Source: a virus. Taken from it: DNA of 37,005 nt. The notes beneath the pieces are model-generated. The model ran no database searches, had not been told where the DNA came from, and worked only from the letters and a program-made list of their open reading frames with translations. The stretch's first letter is position 1. Every line of letters begins with the position of its first letter. Shown here in pieces: positions 1 to 7,725 of this stretch. Both the position numbers and the translations under genes were made by a program. The stretch is from the IMG/VR virus record IMGVR_UViG_3300035659_000059, positions 1 to 37,005 of that record. One strand, given 5' to 3'.

Positions 1-563
1 GGATTGACCTGGCGCGGAATCTGTTCGCTGCCCATTTTGTGCGGACGGCGACGGCGTACACGCACCTGGTGATGCTGGACATGGATCACGCGCACTGGCC
101 AAATGTGATCGAGCGGCTGCGGGCGCGAGTGGCGGAGGATCCGAGCCGGCTGGTGGTGAGCGGGACGTATTTCCGCAGGTGCGAGCCGCACGATCCGAAT
201 GGGTGGGTCGTGGATGCGGCGGGGCATTTCTCGAATCCGCTGGAGACGACGCCGGGGGTCTATCGCCGGGACCGGCTAGGATTGGGGTGCGTGATCATTG
301 CGCGGGAGGTGTTCGAGCGCATCCCGCCACCATGGTTTTATTTTACTTACGACGCGACGAACTGGGAACGCGGGTTTGACGGGCACGGGGAGGACATTGT
401 TTTTACCGGGCTGTGCCAGGAGGCGGGGATCGCGTGCTGGCAGGACGTGAGCATCGAGTCGCCGCACCTGGTGAATGGGTGGGTGACGCGCGAGACGTAT
501 CTCAAATTCATCCAGGAACATCCCGAGCAATTCGAGGAAGTTCCGATCGAGCAGGAGGCTTGA
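1..563 (+). CDS. Glycosyltransferase-like protein, 3' part (start outside window)
   Basis: The left edge cuts this gene; the first complete codon is at base 3. The protein is almost the same as the complete gene at 36156-36839. A hydrophobic strand leading into DMD, a GEDIVF segment and a late SPHL histidine suggest a GT-A fold sugar transferase, where DxD binds metal and the nucleotide sugar. It lies directly before the tail tube gene. Compared with the other copy the C-terminus ends PIEQEA rather than PI, because of a small indel at the stop. A role in modifying a virion protein or host surface sugar is inference. Confidence 0.7.
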   Translation, partial: IDLARNLFAAHFVRTATAYTHLVMLDMDHAHWPNVIERLRARVAEDPSRLVVSGTYFRRCEPHDPNGWVVDAAGHFSNPLETTPGVYRRDRLGLGCVIIAREVFERIPPPWFYFTYDATNWERGFDGHGEDIVFTGLCQEAGIACWQDVSIESPHLVNGWVTRETYLKFIQEHPEQFEEVPIEQEA

Positions 564-721
564 TATGCCAGGGACGAAAAAGTTACGCAAGATTCAGATG
601 GGGCGGGAGAGCACGGCGGGCGACGCGGTCGTGGCGACGACGATCTGGCGCGGACTGGGCGTGCCCGACGATCTGCGCAAGACCGAGTTCGCGGAGGAGG
701 ATGTCGGTTATCTGAGCGGAG
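1..721 (+). repeat. Left copy of imperfect terminal redundancy
   Basis: This stretch aligns end to end with 36289-37005. The first 127 bases and bases 619-721 are identical. About 40 substitutions, mostly third-codon changes, and a net 4-base indel lie between. This is what a circular or circularly permuted phage contig gives when the overlapping ends come from two strains. A real tandem duplication would look the same from sequence alone. Confidence 0.85.
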
Positions 722-1563
722 TGGACCGGACGTACATGCCGCAATTGCTGGCGGGGCTGGCCATGGAAGCGGTGCCGGCGACGTTCGAGCAGATCGTGCA
801 CATTTTGGAGGCGGGCATCAAGACCGCTACGCCCACGTCGGACGGGGCCGGGACGGGCCGGATTTATGCCTACGCCTTCCCGACCACGGCGAAGAACACG
901 ATCAAGACCTACACCCTCGAGGCCGGCGATGACCAGGCGGCGGAGGAGATGGAATACTGCTACGTCGAGTCGTTCAAACTGAGCGGCAAGGCGGGCGCGG
1001 CGCTGATGATGAGCGCCGAATGGCGCGGGCGGCAACTCTCGACGACGTCGTTCACGACCGGGCTGAGCCTGGTCGTGGTCGAGGAGATCCTGTTCTCGAA
1101 GAGCACCATCGCTATTGACGCCGTCTCTGGCTCGATCGGGGCGACGGTGAAAAGCAGCACATTGCTATCTGCCGACCTGGATGTGAAGACCGGATGGACA
1201 CACGTGTTCACTGGCGACGGGCAACTCTATTTCACGTTCGCCAAATCTACTGAGCCAGAGGTGACGTTGGATATCACGTTCGAGCACGATGCGACGAGCG
1301 TGGCTGAGAAGGTGATCTGGCGGGCGCAGACGCCGCGGCTCATTCGACTCAAGGTCCAGGGAAGTGCGCTGTCGAGCGCGGGGACGACGTACACGTACAA
1401 GACGCTGATCATTGACCTGGCCGGCAAGTGGGAAAAGTTTGACAAGATCGGCGAGCAGGATGGCAACGACATCATCAAGGCGAAATTCCGGGGGCGTTAT
1501 AACACGACCGGGGCGCAATTCGCGACCATCACGGTCGTGAATGAGCTGGCGTCGGTGCCATGA
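565..1563 (+). CDS. Major tail tube protein
   Basis: A 332-residue protein rich in Thr, Gly and beta-prone segments. Its position, just before a G/GT-type tail chaperone with a frameshift and a tape measure gene, is the classic one for the siphovirus tail tube subunit that polymerises around the tape measure. The ATG at 565 follows AGGAGG-like sequence at 552-558. The stop overlaps the next start (ATGA at 1560). The start of a second, variant copy is at 36849-37005. The assignment rests mainly on gene order and size. Confidence 0.75.
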   Translation: MPGTKKLRKIQMGRESTAGDAVVATTIWRGLGVPDDLRKTEFAEEDVGYLSGVDRTYMPQLLAGLAMEAVPATFEQIVHILEAGIKTATPTSDGAGTGRIYAYAFPTTAKNTIKTYTLEAGDDQAAEEMEYCYVESFKLSGKAGAALMMSAEWRGRQLSTTSFTTGLSLVVVEEILFSKSTIAIDAVSGSIGATVKSSTLLSADLDVKTGWTHVFTGDGQLYFTFAKSTEPEVTLDITFEHDATSVAEKVIWRAQTPRLIRLKVQGSALSSAGTTYTYKTLIIDLAGKWEKFDKIGEQDGNDIIKAKFRGRYNTTGAQFATITVVNELASVP

Positions 1564-1835
1564 GCGAGATCCATCTGCACGTGACGAAGGAACGGCTGGA
1601 CGAGCTGCTGCTGGACGAGGTGATCGCGCTGGAGGAGCCGCAGGCGGCGTCGGCGCGGCAACTGCGGGATGCGGTGGCGCGGTTCGTGGTGGATGAGAAG
1701 GGCGCGTACCTGCCGGCGGCGGAGGCACGGCGGGCGCTGGGGCACGTGACGCAGGCGAGGTTTGTGGAGATCGCGCACGACCTATTCGCCCAGGTCAGAG
1801 GCCTGGCGGTAAACCCTACGAAGCCCGGCGAATAG
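1560..1835 (+). CDS. Tail assembly chaperone, short form (gpG-like)
   Basis: A 91-residue acidic protein rich in charged helix-forming residues, between tail tube and tape measure. In siphoviruses this position encodes the chaperone that coats the tape measure before the tube polymerises. The start overlaps the tail tube stop. Near its 3' end is A-AAC-CCT (1811-1817), a -1 slippery heptamer. The -1 frame stays open to 2029, so a longer G-T fusion is expected, as in lambda. Confidence 0.75.
   Translation: MSEIHLHVTKERLDELLLDEVIALEEPQAASARQLRDAVARFVVDEKGAYLPAAEARRALGHVTQARFVEIAHDLFAQVRGLAVNPTKPGE
1811..1817 (+). promoter_or_regulatory. Programmed -1 frameshift slippery site (A AAC CCT)
   Basis: In the zero frame the codons are GTA AAC CCT ACG, so the heptamer has the X XXY YYZ form with zero-frame AAC and CCT and shifted AAA and CCC. 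The zero frame stops 16 bases later at 1833, while the -1 frame is open to 2029. Site, frame and gene position fit the conserved tail chaperone frameshift. Its efficiency is not known. Confidence 0.7.
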
Positions 1836-2029
1836 CGTCGGGGCAATCGGTGGGGTGGATGACGGCGCTGGCGCTGGCGGAGCGCTGGGGGTGCCCTCCG
1901 TGGGAAATAATGGATGAGCGCGCGCCAAGGCCTGGCGCGCGCTTATTGTGGAGGCTGCGTTGGCTGGAATGGCAGGGGGCAAGGCCGGAGGCGCTGGTGC
2001 AACGGGACTGGGGCGAGGCATGGCGGTAA
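1817..2029 (+). CDS. Tail chaperone T-domain reached by -1 frameshift
   Basis: After the slip the -1 frame reads YEARRIASG and then ALAERWGCPPWEIMDER, ending at TAA 2027-2029. ERWGCPPWEI is a pattern I associate with the second half of tail chaperones. The G-T fusion would be about 156 residues. An internal ATG at 1859 could start a 56-residue product, but it has no convincing ribosome site. The stop codon lies inside a copy of the start-associated palindrome (2025-2040). Confidence 0.65.
   Translation, partial: YEARRIASGQSVGWMTALALAERWGCPPWEIMDERAPRPGARLLWRLRWLEWQGARPEALVQRDWGEAWR
1917..1943 (+). other. Perfect 11-bp stem-loop inside the T-domain frame
   Basis: AGCGCGCGCCA (1917-1927), a 5-base loop and TGGCGCGCGCT (1933-1943) form an exact inverted repeat about 100 bases downstream of the slippery site. 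No U-run follows, so it is not a standard terminator. It could pause ribosomes or simply reflect the Arg/Ala codons. Confidence 0.5.
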
Positions 2030-2040
2030 CTCTTATTACC
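2025..2040 (+). repeat. Start-associated palindrome copy 1
   Basis: GGTAAC-tctt-ATTACC followed by GAAAC. It contains the TAA stop of the T frame and sits 12 bases before the -35 box of the promoter at 2052, not before a start codon. Confidence 0.7.
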
Positions 2041-2051
2041 GAAACTGATAG

Positions 2052-2081
2052 TTGACAAGCGGCGTGAAATCATGCTATACT
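2052..2081 (+). promoter_or_regulatory. Strong sigma70-type promoter
   Basis: A consensus TTGACA (2052-2057), an 18-bp spacer and TATACT (2076-2081), with a TG one base upstream of the -10 box (extended -10). The predicted transcript starts near 2088, exactly at the first arm of the interleaved inverted repeats, and would lead into the HNH gene and tape measure. It is one of the two best promoters in the window. Confidence 0.75.
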
Positions 2082-2087
2082 AGTGGC

Positions 2088-2224
2088 ATCCCTAGCAGGA
2101 TATCGAGCGGCTTTTTTATTGCCGATCGTCGTTCGTGAATTATCTCACGGGCAAAGGCCCGCGATTGGCAAGAGCTGCTCTTCCTGCTAGGGATAGATCG
2201 GCAATGCCAATCGCGGGCTTTTGC
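2088..2224 (+). ncRNA. Structured leader RNA with three interleaved inverted repeats
   Basis: Three perfect or near-perfect inverted repeats occur in the order A, B, C, A', B', C'. A is 2088-2100 with 2182-2194 (13 bp, exact). B is 2118-2127 with 2196-2205 (10 bp, exact). C is 2151-2170 with 2205-2224 (20 bp, one mismatch). They cross, so they cannot all form a simple nested structure. B can also pair locally with 2103-2110. C/C' ends in a T-run like an intrinsic terminator. This suggests an RNA with alternative folds or pseudoknots in front of the HNH gene. No known family was recognised. Confidence 0.55.
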
Positions 2225-2239
2225 GTTAACAAACGGGTT

Positions 2240-2270
2240 GCCCACCCTGAGATGAGACCTCAGGGTGGGC
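2240..2270 (+). other. 12-bp hairpin in HNH gene leader
   Basis: GCCCACCCTGAG (2240-2251), a 7-base loop and CTCAGGGTGGGC (2259-2270) are exact complements. No U-run follows. A weaker GGGGC/GCCCC hairpin lies at about 2274-2293, resembling the REP-like elements elsewhere. Confidence 0.55.
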
Positions 2271-2323
2271 GGTGGGGCGGAGAGCCTGCCCCACAGACCC
2301 CATTCTACCATAAGGAGAGCAAG

Positions 2324-3058
2324 ATGTCAGACCAAACGTTAGCCCAAGCGAATCAACAGGCAAACCAATGGGCGTATGAAAAGGCGCATAGATGCCTGGC
2401 TACTCACGGCTATTGGCCAGGGCCGGAGGAATTGAGCGTCAAGTTTTTCACCAAAGGAATGGAGGATGGCAGGAAATGGGCTACCAATAACATCGAGGAG
2501 TGCCTGCCGCACCTGACCCTGGAAGAACTGATGGCCATCCAGTACGCTGGGGCGATTTTGATGGACGAGGAGTGGCGCGACATTGCGGGTTTCCCTGGCT
2601 ATCAGGTCAGTGACCAGGGAAGAATGCGGTCAAACCACAAAGGAGGTGTTTGGAAACTATTGAAGCGAAGTCCTAGGACAGGTGGATATCTTACCGTGAG
2701 TTTGTATGATTATCCGGCCAAGAAGTCAAGCAAGGATGTTCACGATTTGGTTCTGGAGACGTTTGTTGGGCTTAAACCGGTTGGTATGGAAGCTCGTCAC
2801 TTGAACAGTGACAGGACGGATAATTATCTCACAAACCTGAGATGGGCCACTCATGCAGTGAACATACAAGATAAAGTAATCCGAGGTTCACAACGCGGTT
2901 CAAAGAATCCCCAATCTAAACTGAATGAAGCTCAGGTGTTGACCATCCGCAAGGAATATCATCTTGGGGATGGCCCATCTTTGGCGGATAAGTACGATGT
3001 TTCAAACACGACGATTTGGCGTGTGGTGACAAGACAATCTTGGCGACATGTGGAGTGA
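2324..3058 (+). CDS. Chimeric NUMOD4-HNH homing endonuclease
   Basis: 244 residues; the ATG at 2324 follows AAGGAGA. Residues 1-80 have no HNH features. From about residue 82 the protein shows a NUMOD4-type opening (EEWRDIAGFPGYQVSDQGR), then an HNH core (about 150-180, with ARHLNSDRTDN and NLRWAT), then a C-terminal helix-turn-helix-like part (SLADKYDVSNTTIWRV). Such proteins nick or cut DNA to spread themselves. Base composition from about 2640 is clearly more AT-rich than neighbouring genes, a sign of recent arrival. The insert may have fused to the front of an older small tail gene. It sits between chaperone and tape measure. Confidence 0.8.
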   Translation: MSDQTLAQANQQANQWAYEKAHRCLATHGYWPGPEELSVKFFTKGMEDGRKWATNNIEECLPHLTLEELMAIQYAGAILMDEEWRDIAGFPGYQVSDQGRMRSNHKGGVWKLLKRSPRTGGYLTVSLYDYPAKKSSKDVHDLVLETFVGLKPVGMEARHLNSDRTDNYLTNLRWATHAVNIQDKVIRGSQRGSKNPQSKLNEAQVLTIRKEYHLGDGPSLADKYDVSNTTIWRVVTRQSWRHVE

Positions 3059-3061
3059 AAA

Positions 3062-5701
3062 GTGACTGAAACCTCTGAACTAAAAATCATCATCACGGCC
3101 GATGATAAAAGCAAAGAAATCTTGGCGGGGAATAAAAAGAGCCTGCTGGACCTGGGCGAACTGGCGGGCGGCGCGCTGAAGCTGGGGTTGGCGGTCGGCG
3201 CGGCGGGCGTGGCGACGCTGGGGGCTGCGCTGTTTTCGAGCGTGGGCGCGGCGGGCGAATCTGAATTGGCGCTGGCCGATCTGGATGCTACACTGAAATC
3301 TACTGCGGCGGCGTTCAATCAAACCGCGGATGCCATCCCGCACGCGACGGATGAGGCGGCGGCGGCGATTGAAAAGGTGTCGACTGAGCATACCGAGGGC
3401 ATTACGAAGGTCACCGAGGAGGGCACTGAAAAAGCGGCAGACCTGAGCGAGCGCGTCGTCGAGTTGAGCGAGAACCTGGCTGAGCGGCAGGCGACGATTC
3501 AGGGCCAGATGGCAGAGGAGGCCGACAGTTTCAACGACCGGATGGCCGAATCGTCGCGCGCGCTGAACGAGCGATTGGGCGAGATGGTCGAGGCGCACGC
3601 GGAACGCGTTTCGAGCTTGCAGGATCAGATCGCGGCTGGGAATGATGGTTTCAACGACCGGATGGCCGAATCGTCGCGCGCGCTGAACGAGCGATTGGGC
3701 GAGATGGTCGAGGCGTACGCGGAACGCGTTTCGGGCTTGCAGGATCAGATTACGGGAGTGACCGAGGGTGCGGACGAACGGCGGCGCACGCAGCAAGAGC
3801 GATTGCAGGAGACGATTGCGAACATCGAGGAGCGCACGGTCGAGCGACGAGAGGCGCTGCAGGAGCGCCTGGCCGAGACCGAGGATGCGACGCAGCGCGT
3901 CAAATTGGAGGCGCAACTCGCAAAGCTGGACGAGACGGCGGCAAAGGAAAAATCGAAGGCGGAGGCGAAGGCTGCGGCTGAGGAGGAGCGGCAAAAGCGC
4001 GCGGACGACAAGCGCCTGGTGCAATTGCAGGGGCGATTGAACAAGGAGAATACCGAGTACGCCAAACAACAAGCAAAGTTGAGCGCGGATGTTGAGCGGC
4101 AGGAAGCCAAGTACAAGGAGGAACACGACAAGAAACTGGCGGCGCTGAAGGCGACGCTTGACAAGGAGAATGCAGAATATACCAAGCAGCAGGCAAAGTT
4201 GCGCGCGGGTGCTGCGCGGCGAGAGGCCGAGTACAAGGAGGAACACGACAAGAAACTGGCGGCGGTGAAGGCGACGCTGGATCGGGAAAATGCCGAGTAC
4301 GCCAAGCAATCTGCCAAGATTCGAGCTGAGCAGACCAAGGTTGAGACTGAAACGAAGGTCCACCTGGCTAAGCTCGAGGCGGATTATGGCGAGGCGATGG
4401 GAAAGGTGGCTGAGAAGTTCAGCGCCATCGAGCGCGGGTTGGTGGCGCCCCAGCGCGCATCCCAGATATCGCGGCAAGCGATCCTGGACCAGGCGGACGC
4501 GCTGCAGAACCTGACGCGGTTCGAGGATGACACGATCATCAGCGGCCAATCTATGTTGCTGACGTTCACGAACATCGGCGCGAACGTGTTTCCGCAGGCG
4601 ACTGAGGCCATACTTGACATGGCTACGAAGTTTAAAGGAATGGGCGTCGACAGTGCGGCGATCATGCTGGGCAAGGCGTTGCAAGACCCCATCACCGGGG
4701 TGACGGCGCTAAAGCGCGCGGGGGTCATGTTAAATGATACGATGATGGATCAGGTCAAGGCATTCATGGATGTAGGGAACATTGAGGGCGCGCAAAAGAT
4801 CATCTTGAAGGAGCTACAGACCGAATTGGACAAGTCGGCCATTGCCGCGGGTGCTACACTCGTGGGCAAGCTGGACATTTTGAAAAATAAATTCGGGGAT
4901 GTGCAAGAGAAGATCGGCGGGGGAATGGTGCCGGGCTTGACGATTTTGGGCAACAAGTTGATCGAGGTGTTGGACAAGCCGGAGGTACAGGCGGCGATCG
5001 CATCGCTTTCGATCTGGTTGGGCACAGAATTGCCGAAGGCGATCGAGTGGGGAACAAAGCTGCTGATGGATTTGCAGGAGGGCGGGCTTTCGGGCGTGCT
5101 GACGAAGGCGAAGGCGTGGAGCGAGGACCCGGCGACGAAGGCATTTTTGCAGGGGATAGGGTCACAGGTCGGGACTGGGATCGTGGAGGGAGTGCGGATA
5201 ACGGTGACAAATGCGCCGATATGGATCGGCCTGGCCGCAGAAATGGGCAATGTCGCTATTCCCATCATCACGGAATCGGCAAAGGCATTCGGGGGCGCGA
5301 TGTTTCAGAGCATCCTTGAGGGGATGGGACTGTCGAAGGATCTATCGGCGAAACTAACGCCGATTATTATGGCGGGCGCCGGCGCAGCTGGCGCGGCGGC
5401 TGCGGGACCGATGGGACCTGTGGCTGGCGCAGCTGGCGCTGGTGCAGGCATGTGGGAACAATTGAGGAATTTATTAGGATTTCAGAGCGGCGGAGTGGTG
5501 CCGGGGACGCTGGGCGCGCCGCGGTTGGCGATGGTGCATGGTGGGGAGACGATCACGCCAGCGGGTGGTAGTAGCGGTAATCTTACTTTCATATACAGCC
5601 CGCAGATGAGCCTGGCGGACGAGCGGGAGATTCAATCGAAGCTGATCCCTGCGCTGGACCGGTGGTACGCTGACGCCAGACGAAGGCGAGTGGTCGCGTA
5701 A
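3062..5701 (+). CDS. Tail tape measure protein
   Basis: An 879-residue protein starting at GTG 3062, four bases after the HNH stop. Residues 30-65 are hydrophobic, about 80-460 is a long charged coiled coil, then comes a domain with QSMLLTFTNIG and LGKALQDP of the kind seen in siphovirus tape measures. A hydrophobic Gly/Ala stretch follows, then the C-terminal pattern GGVVPGTLG...HGGETITP. It sets tail length and is likely to be released on infection. The coiled coil contains two sets of exact 120-bp tandem units. It is the longest gene in the window. Confidence 0.9.
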   Translation: MTETSELKIIITADDKSKEILAGNKKSLLDLGELAGGALKLGLAVGAAGVATLGAALFSSVGAAGESELALADLDATLKSTAAAFNQTADAIPHATDEAAAAIEKVSTEHTEGITKVTEEGTEKAADLSERVVELSENLAERQATIQGQMAEEADSFNDRMAESSRALNERLGEMVEAHAERVSSLQDQIAAGNDGFNDRMAESSRALNERLGEMVEAYAERVSGLQDQITGVTEGADERRRTQQERLQETIANIEERTVERREALQERLAETEDATQRVKLEAQLAKLDETAAKEKSKAEAKAAAEEERQKRADDKRLVQLQGRLNKENTEYAKQQAKLSADVERQEAKYKEEHDKKLAALKATLDKENAEYTKQQAKLRAGAARREAEYKEEHDKKLAAVKATLDRENAEYAKQSAKIRAEQTKVETETKVHLAKLEADYGEAMGKVAEKFSAIERGLVAPQRASQISRQAILDQADALQNLTRFEDDTIISGQSMLLTFTNIGANVFPQATEAILDMATKFKGMGVDSAAIMLGKALQDPITGVTALKRAGVMLNDTMMDQVKAFMDVGNIEGAQKIILKELQTELDKSAIAAGATLVGKLDILKNKFGDVQEKIGGGMVPGLTILGNKLIEVLDKPEVQAAIASLSIWLGTELPKAIEWGTKLLMDLQEGGLSGVLTKAKAWSEDPATKAFLQGIGSQVGTGIVEGVRITVTNAPIWIGLAAEMGNVAIPIITESAKAFGGAMFQSILEGMGLSKDLSAKLTPIIMAGAGAAGAAAAGPMGPVAGAAGAGAGMWEQLRNLLGFQSGGVVPGTLGAPRLAMVHGGETITPAGGSSGNLTFIYSPQMSLADEREIQSKLIPALDRWYADARRRRVVA
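3528..3767 (+). repeat. Two 120-bp tandem units in the tape measure gene
   Basis: Two 40-codon units, 3528-3647 and 3648-3767, nearly identical over their first 109 bases (FNDRMAESSRALNERLGEMV in both). The step is in frame, so it adds coiled-coil length. Confidence 0.85.
4076..4315 (+). repeat. Second pair of 120-bp tandem units in the tape measure gene
   Basis: Units at 4076-4195 and 4196-4315 share EYKEEHDKKLAA and KENAEY-like segments. They use the same 40-residue step as the pair at 3528-3767 although the sequences differ, and a partial unit precedes them. Confidence 0.8.
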
Positions 5702-5702
5702 A

Positions 5703-7166
5703 ATGACGCTGTCCATGAACGTGTACGTGGATTGGAACAACGACGGCGCGTTCGAGGCGGATGAGAATGGCCGGCTCAGGTCGGTCTCTATCACGCGCGG
5801 ACGCGATGGATTGTTGAGCGCCGAGGAATTTGCGCGGATGAAGGTCGGCGAATGCCGCGTGACGCTGGACAATTGGGATCGGCGGTTTGATCCCTGGTAT
5901 GCGACCAGCCTGCTCTATCCGAATGTCGTGCCTGGGCGGGAATTTCATTTGAGGGTGTTGGACGGTGCAACGCCCTACAATCTGTTTCGGGGCCGGATAG
6001 ACGACATTGATTCCGTGCGCCAACGGAGCGACCCGACCGTGACGCTGATCGCGGTGGATGGCTGGCGATTGCTCAGCGACCGGCGGTCAACGATCGCGCT
6101 GCAGACCGGCGCGACGACGGATGATCTGCTCGACGCTGTGCTGACTGACGTGGGATGGCCGGCGGCGTGGGGGAGGAGTTTGAATGTCGGAAGCGATACG
6201 ATCCCGTATGCCTGGGTCAACGACCAGGCCGCGTACGACGCGATCCACGACATGGTCGAGAGTGAGATGGGCTACGTCTACGTTGGAGCGGATGGCAAGA
6301 TTTATTTTCAATCACGCGCAAATCTGATGCTGGCGGCTTCGGCGTTTACGCTCGACCAGAGCGAGGTGGCGGCGGAGAACGTGGTCAGCAATCCCTGGGA
6401 ATTTGTGAAAAATAAGGTCAGTGTGAAGGCGTTCCCGCGCAAACTGGGAAGCTCGACCGAGATCTGGCGATTGGAGGAGGTGCGGATCGTCCAGCCTGGC
6501 CAGGCGGTGACGATCTGGGGCACATTCCGAGATTCCAATTACGTGGCCACGATCGCGCAGGAGGTGGTGGATCCGGCCGCCACGACGGACTATACGATGA
6601 ACACGCTGGCGAATGGGACCGGCACGGACCTGACAGGCAGCTTTAGCGTGACGCCGAGCATTTTCGCGGGCAGCGTCAAGCTGGTGGTGACGAACAACAG
6701 CGCATTCACGGGGTACATCACGTTGCTGAAGATACGAGGGAAACCGCTGGAGCTCCTGAGCGTGTCGGCCAGCATCAGCGAGAATACGTCGAGCCAGACG
6801 ACCTACGGCAAACGAGAATTGTCGCTGGAATTGGTCTACCAGCAGCAGACGGCCGTGGCGGTGGATTTCAGCGATTGGCTGGTGTCGTGGCTGGCGACTC
6901 CGTTACCGGCGCTGGTGGTGGAGATCGTGGATCGCCCGTCGCTGCAGTTCGGGTATGACCTGGGGACGGTGATCACGTTCACGTCGGCTTACCTGGGATT
7001 GAATCACCGATTCAGAATCGGGAAAATCCAGCATGATGGAGAGGCGCCGTTTCAGGTGTGGCGGACGCGGTGGACGCTCGAGCCGGTGGATCAGGTTACG
7101 GGTTATTGGCAACTCGGGGTGACGGGGCACGACGAACTGGGAGTGAATACGCGGCTGGCGTATTAG
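5703..7166 (+). CDS. Distal tail / tail-tip protein
   Basis: A 487-residue protein starting one base after the tape measure stop. It opens MNVYVDWNNDGAFEADEN, an acidic loop like a calcium-binding site, and continues with beta-rich segments (FRGRIDDID, YVGADGKIYFQ). The position right after the tape measure is that of the distal tail or baseplate-hub protein that links the tail tube to the receptor-binding parts. No enzyme motif was seen. The function is inferred from order and general features. Confidence 0.65.
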   Translation: MTLSMNVYVDWNNDGAFEADENGRLRSVSITRGRDGLLSAEEFARMKVGECRVTLDNWDRRFDPWYATSLLYPNVVPGREFHLRVLDGATPYNLFRGRIDDIDSVRQRSDPTVTLIAVDGWRLLSDRRSTIALQTGATTDDLLDAVLTDVGWPAAWGRSLNVGSDTIPYAWVNDQAAYDAIHDMVESEMGYVYVGADGKIYFQSRANLMLAASAFTLDQSEVAAENVVSNPWEFVKNKVSVKAFPRKLGSSTEIWRLEEVRIVQPGQAVTIWGTFRDSNYVATIAQEVVDPAATTDYTMNTLANGTGTDLTGSFSVTPSIFAGSVKLVVTNNSAFTGYITLLKIRGKPLELLSVSASISENTSSQTTYGKRELSLELVYQQQTAVAVDFSDWLVSWLATPLPALVVEIVDRPSLQFGYDLGTVITFTSAYLGLNHRFRIGKIQHDGEAPFQVWRTRWTLEPVDQVTGYWQLGVTGHDELGVNTRLAY

Positions 7167-7168
7167 GA

Positions 7169-7232
7169 GCACGACACGGATTCGGGCACGGATACACGGA
7201 TGGGAGGGGACGGTTCACGAACCGCCCGTACA
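7169..7232 (+). repeat. ACACGGAT-type dispersed repeat and hairpin
   Basis: The gap holds a run of CACGGAT words (about 7173-7203) and a GGTTC/GAACC hairpin ending in CCCGTACAGG. A related run, with ATGACACGGATGGGAGGG, recurs at about 16290-16328. These look like host intergenic repeats captured by the phage. Confidence 0.45.
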
Positions 7233-7248
7233 GGTAATGTGAATTGTC
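7233..7248 (+). repeat. Start-associated palindrome copy 2
   Basis: GGTAAT-gtga-ATTGTC, then AAAAC and AGGGGG; 31 bases before the ATG at 7264. Confidence 0.75.
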
Positions 7249-7263
7249 AAAACAGGGGGCAGG

Positions 7264-7725
7264 ATGAACGCGACAGATCGGATCACTTGGGCGAAAACGA
7301 GCAAGGGGACGCGGATCGGGACGGCATTTGACATGGTCAGCGCGCTGCGGGGCGGCGATGGCCCGACGCTGATGGTGTGGTTGATGCGCCAGGCGCACGC
7401 GGTCGGGTTCGATTTCGATCCGCACACGCGGGGGAGTGTGCGGGCGGAGATCAATCACGGGCGGTGGATCGCGCACTGCGCGTGCGGCGGGGCGGAGGAC
7501 GTGGCGCCGGCTGAGCCGGTGTTCTATTGCCTGAGCTGCGGGAATGCGGATAACGATGGGCACGTGATGACGATAGAGTTCCCAGTGGATCGGGAGGCGA
7601 TCGAGGCGGCGCTGTTGAAGCGGCCCGAAATGGAGAATCGCAACTGGCAGCCTGGAGAATGTGTGGACGATCTGATCAGGGAAAATAGGGAACATGGCCT
7701 GGACGACACCGGCGACGCAGACTAA
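7264..7725 (+). CDS. Tail-module protein with zinc-ribbon-like cysteines
   Basis: 153 residues. CACGG at about residue 79 and CLSCG at about 95 give two cysteine pairs that could hold a zinc. The rest shows no motif I recognise. It lies between the distal tail protein and the fibre genes and overlaps the first fibre gene by 32 bases. It starts just after a start-associated palindrome and a G-rich ribosome site. Function unknown. Confidence 0.6.
   Translation: MNATDRITWAKTSKGTRIGTAFDMVSALRGGDGPTLMVWLMRQAHAVGFDFDPHTRGSVRAEINHGRWIAHCACGGAEDVAPAEPVFYCLSCGNADNDGHVMTIEFPVDREAIEAALLKRPEMENRNWQPGECVDDLIRENREHGLDDTGDAD

Noticed and set aside
2088-2224. Retron RNA (inverted repeats at both ends)
   Set aside because: No reverse transcriptase is encoded anywhere in the window.
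2088-3058. IscB/HEARO-type RNA-guided system (structured RNA beside an HNH gene)
   Set aside because: The protein has NUMOD4 and HNH parts but no RuvC or bridge helix, and the RNA lacks any recognised omega-RNA layout.
3528-4315. CRISPR array
   Set aside because: The repeats are long, in frame and coding, with no short repeats and unique spacers; no cas genes other than a stand-alone Cas4-like nuclease.
3080-4684. Long leftward open frames (also 16148-18496, 7096-7923, 25214-26662)
   Set aside because: They mirror strong rightward genes in GC-rich DNA, lack ribosome sites and show Arg/Leu/Pro-rich composition without domains.
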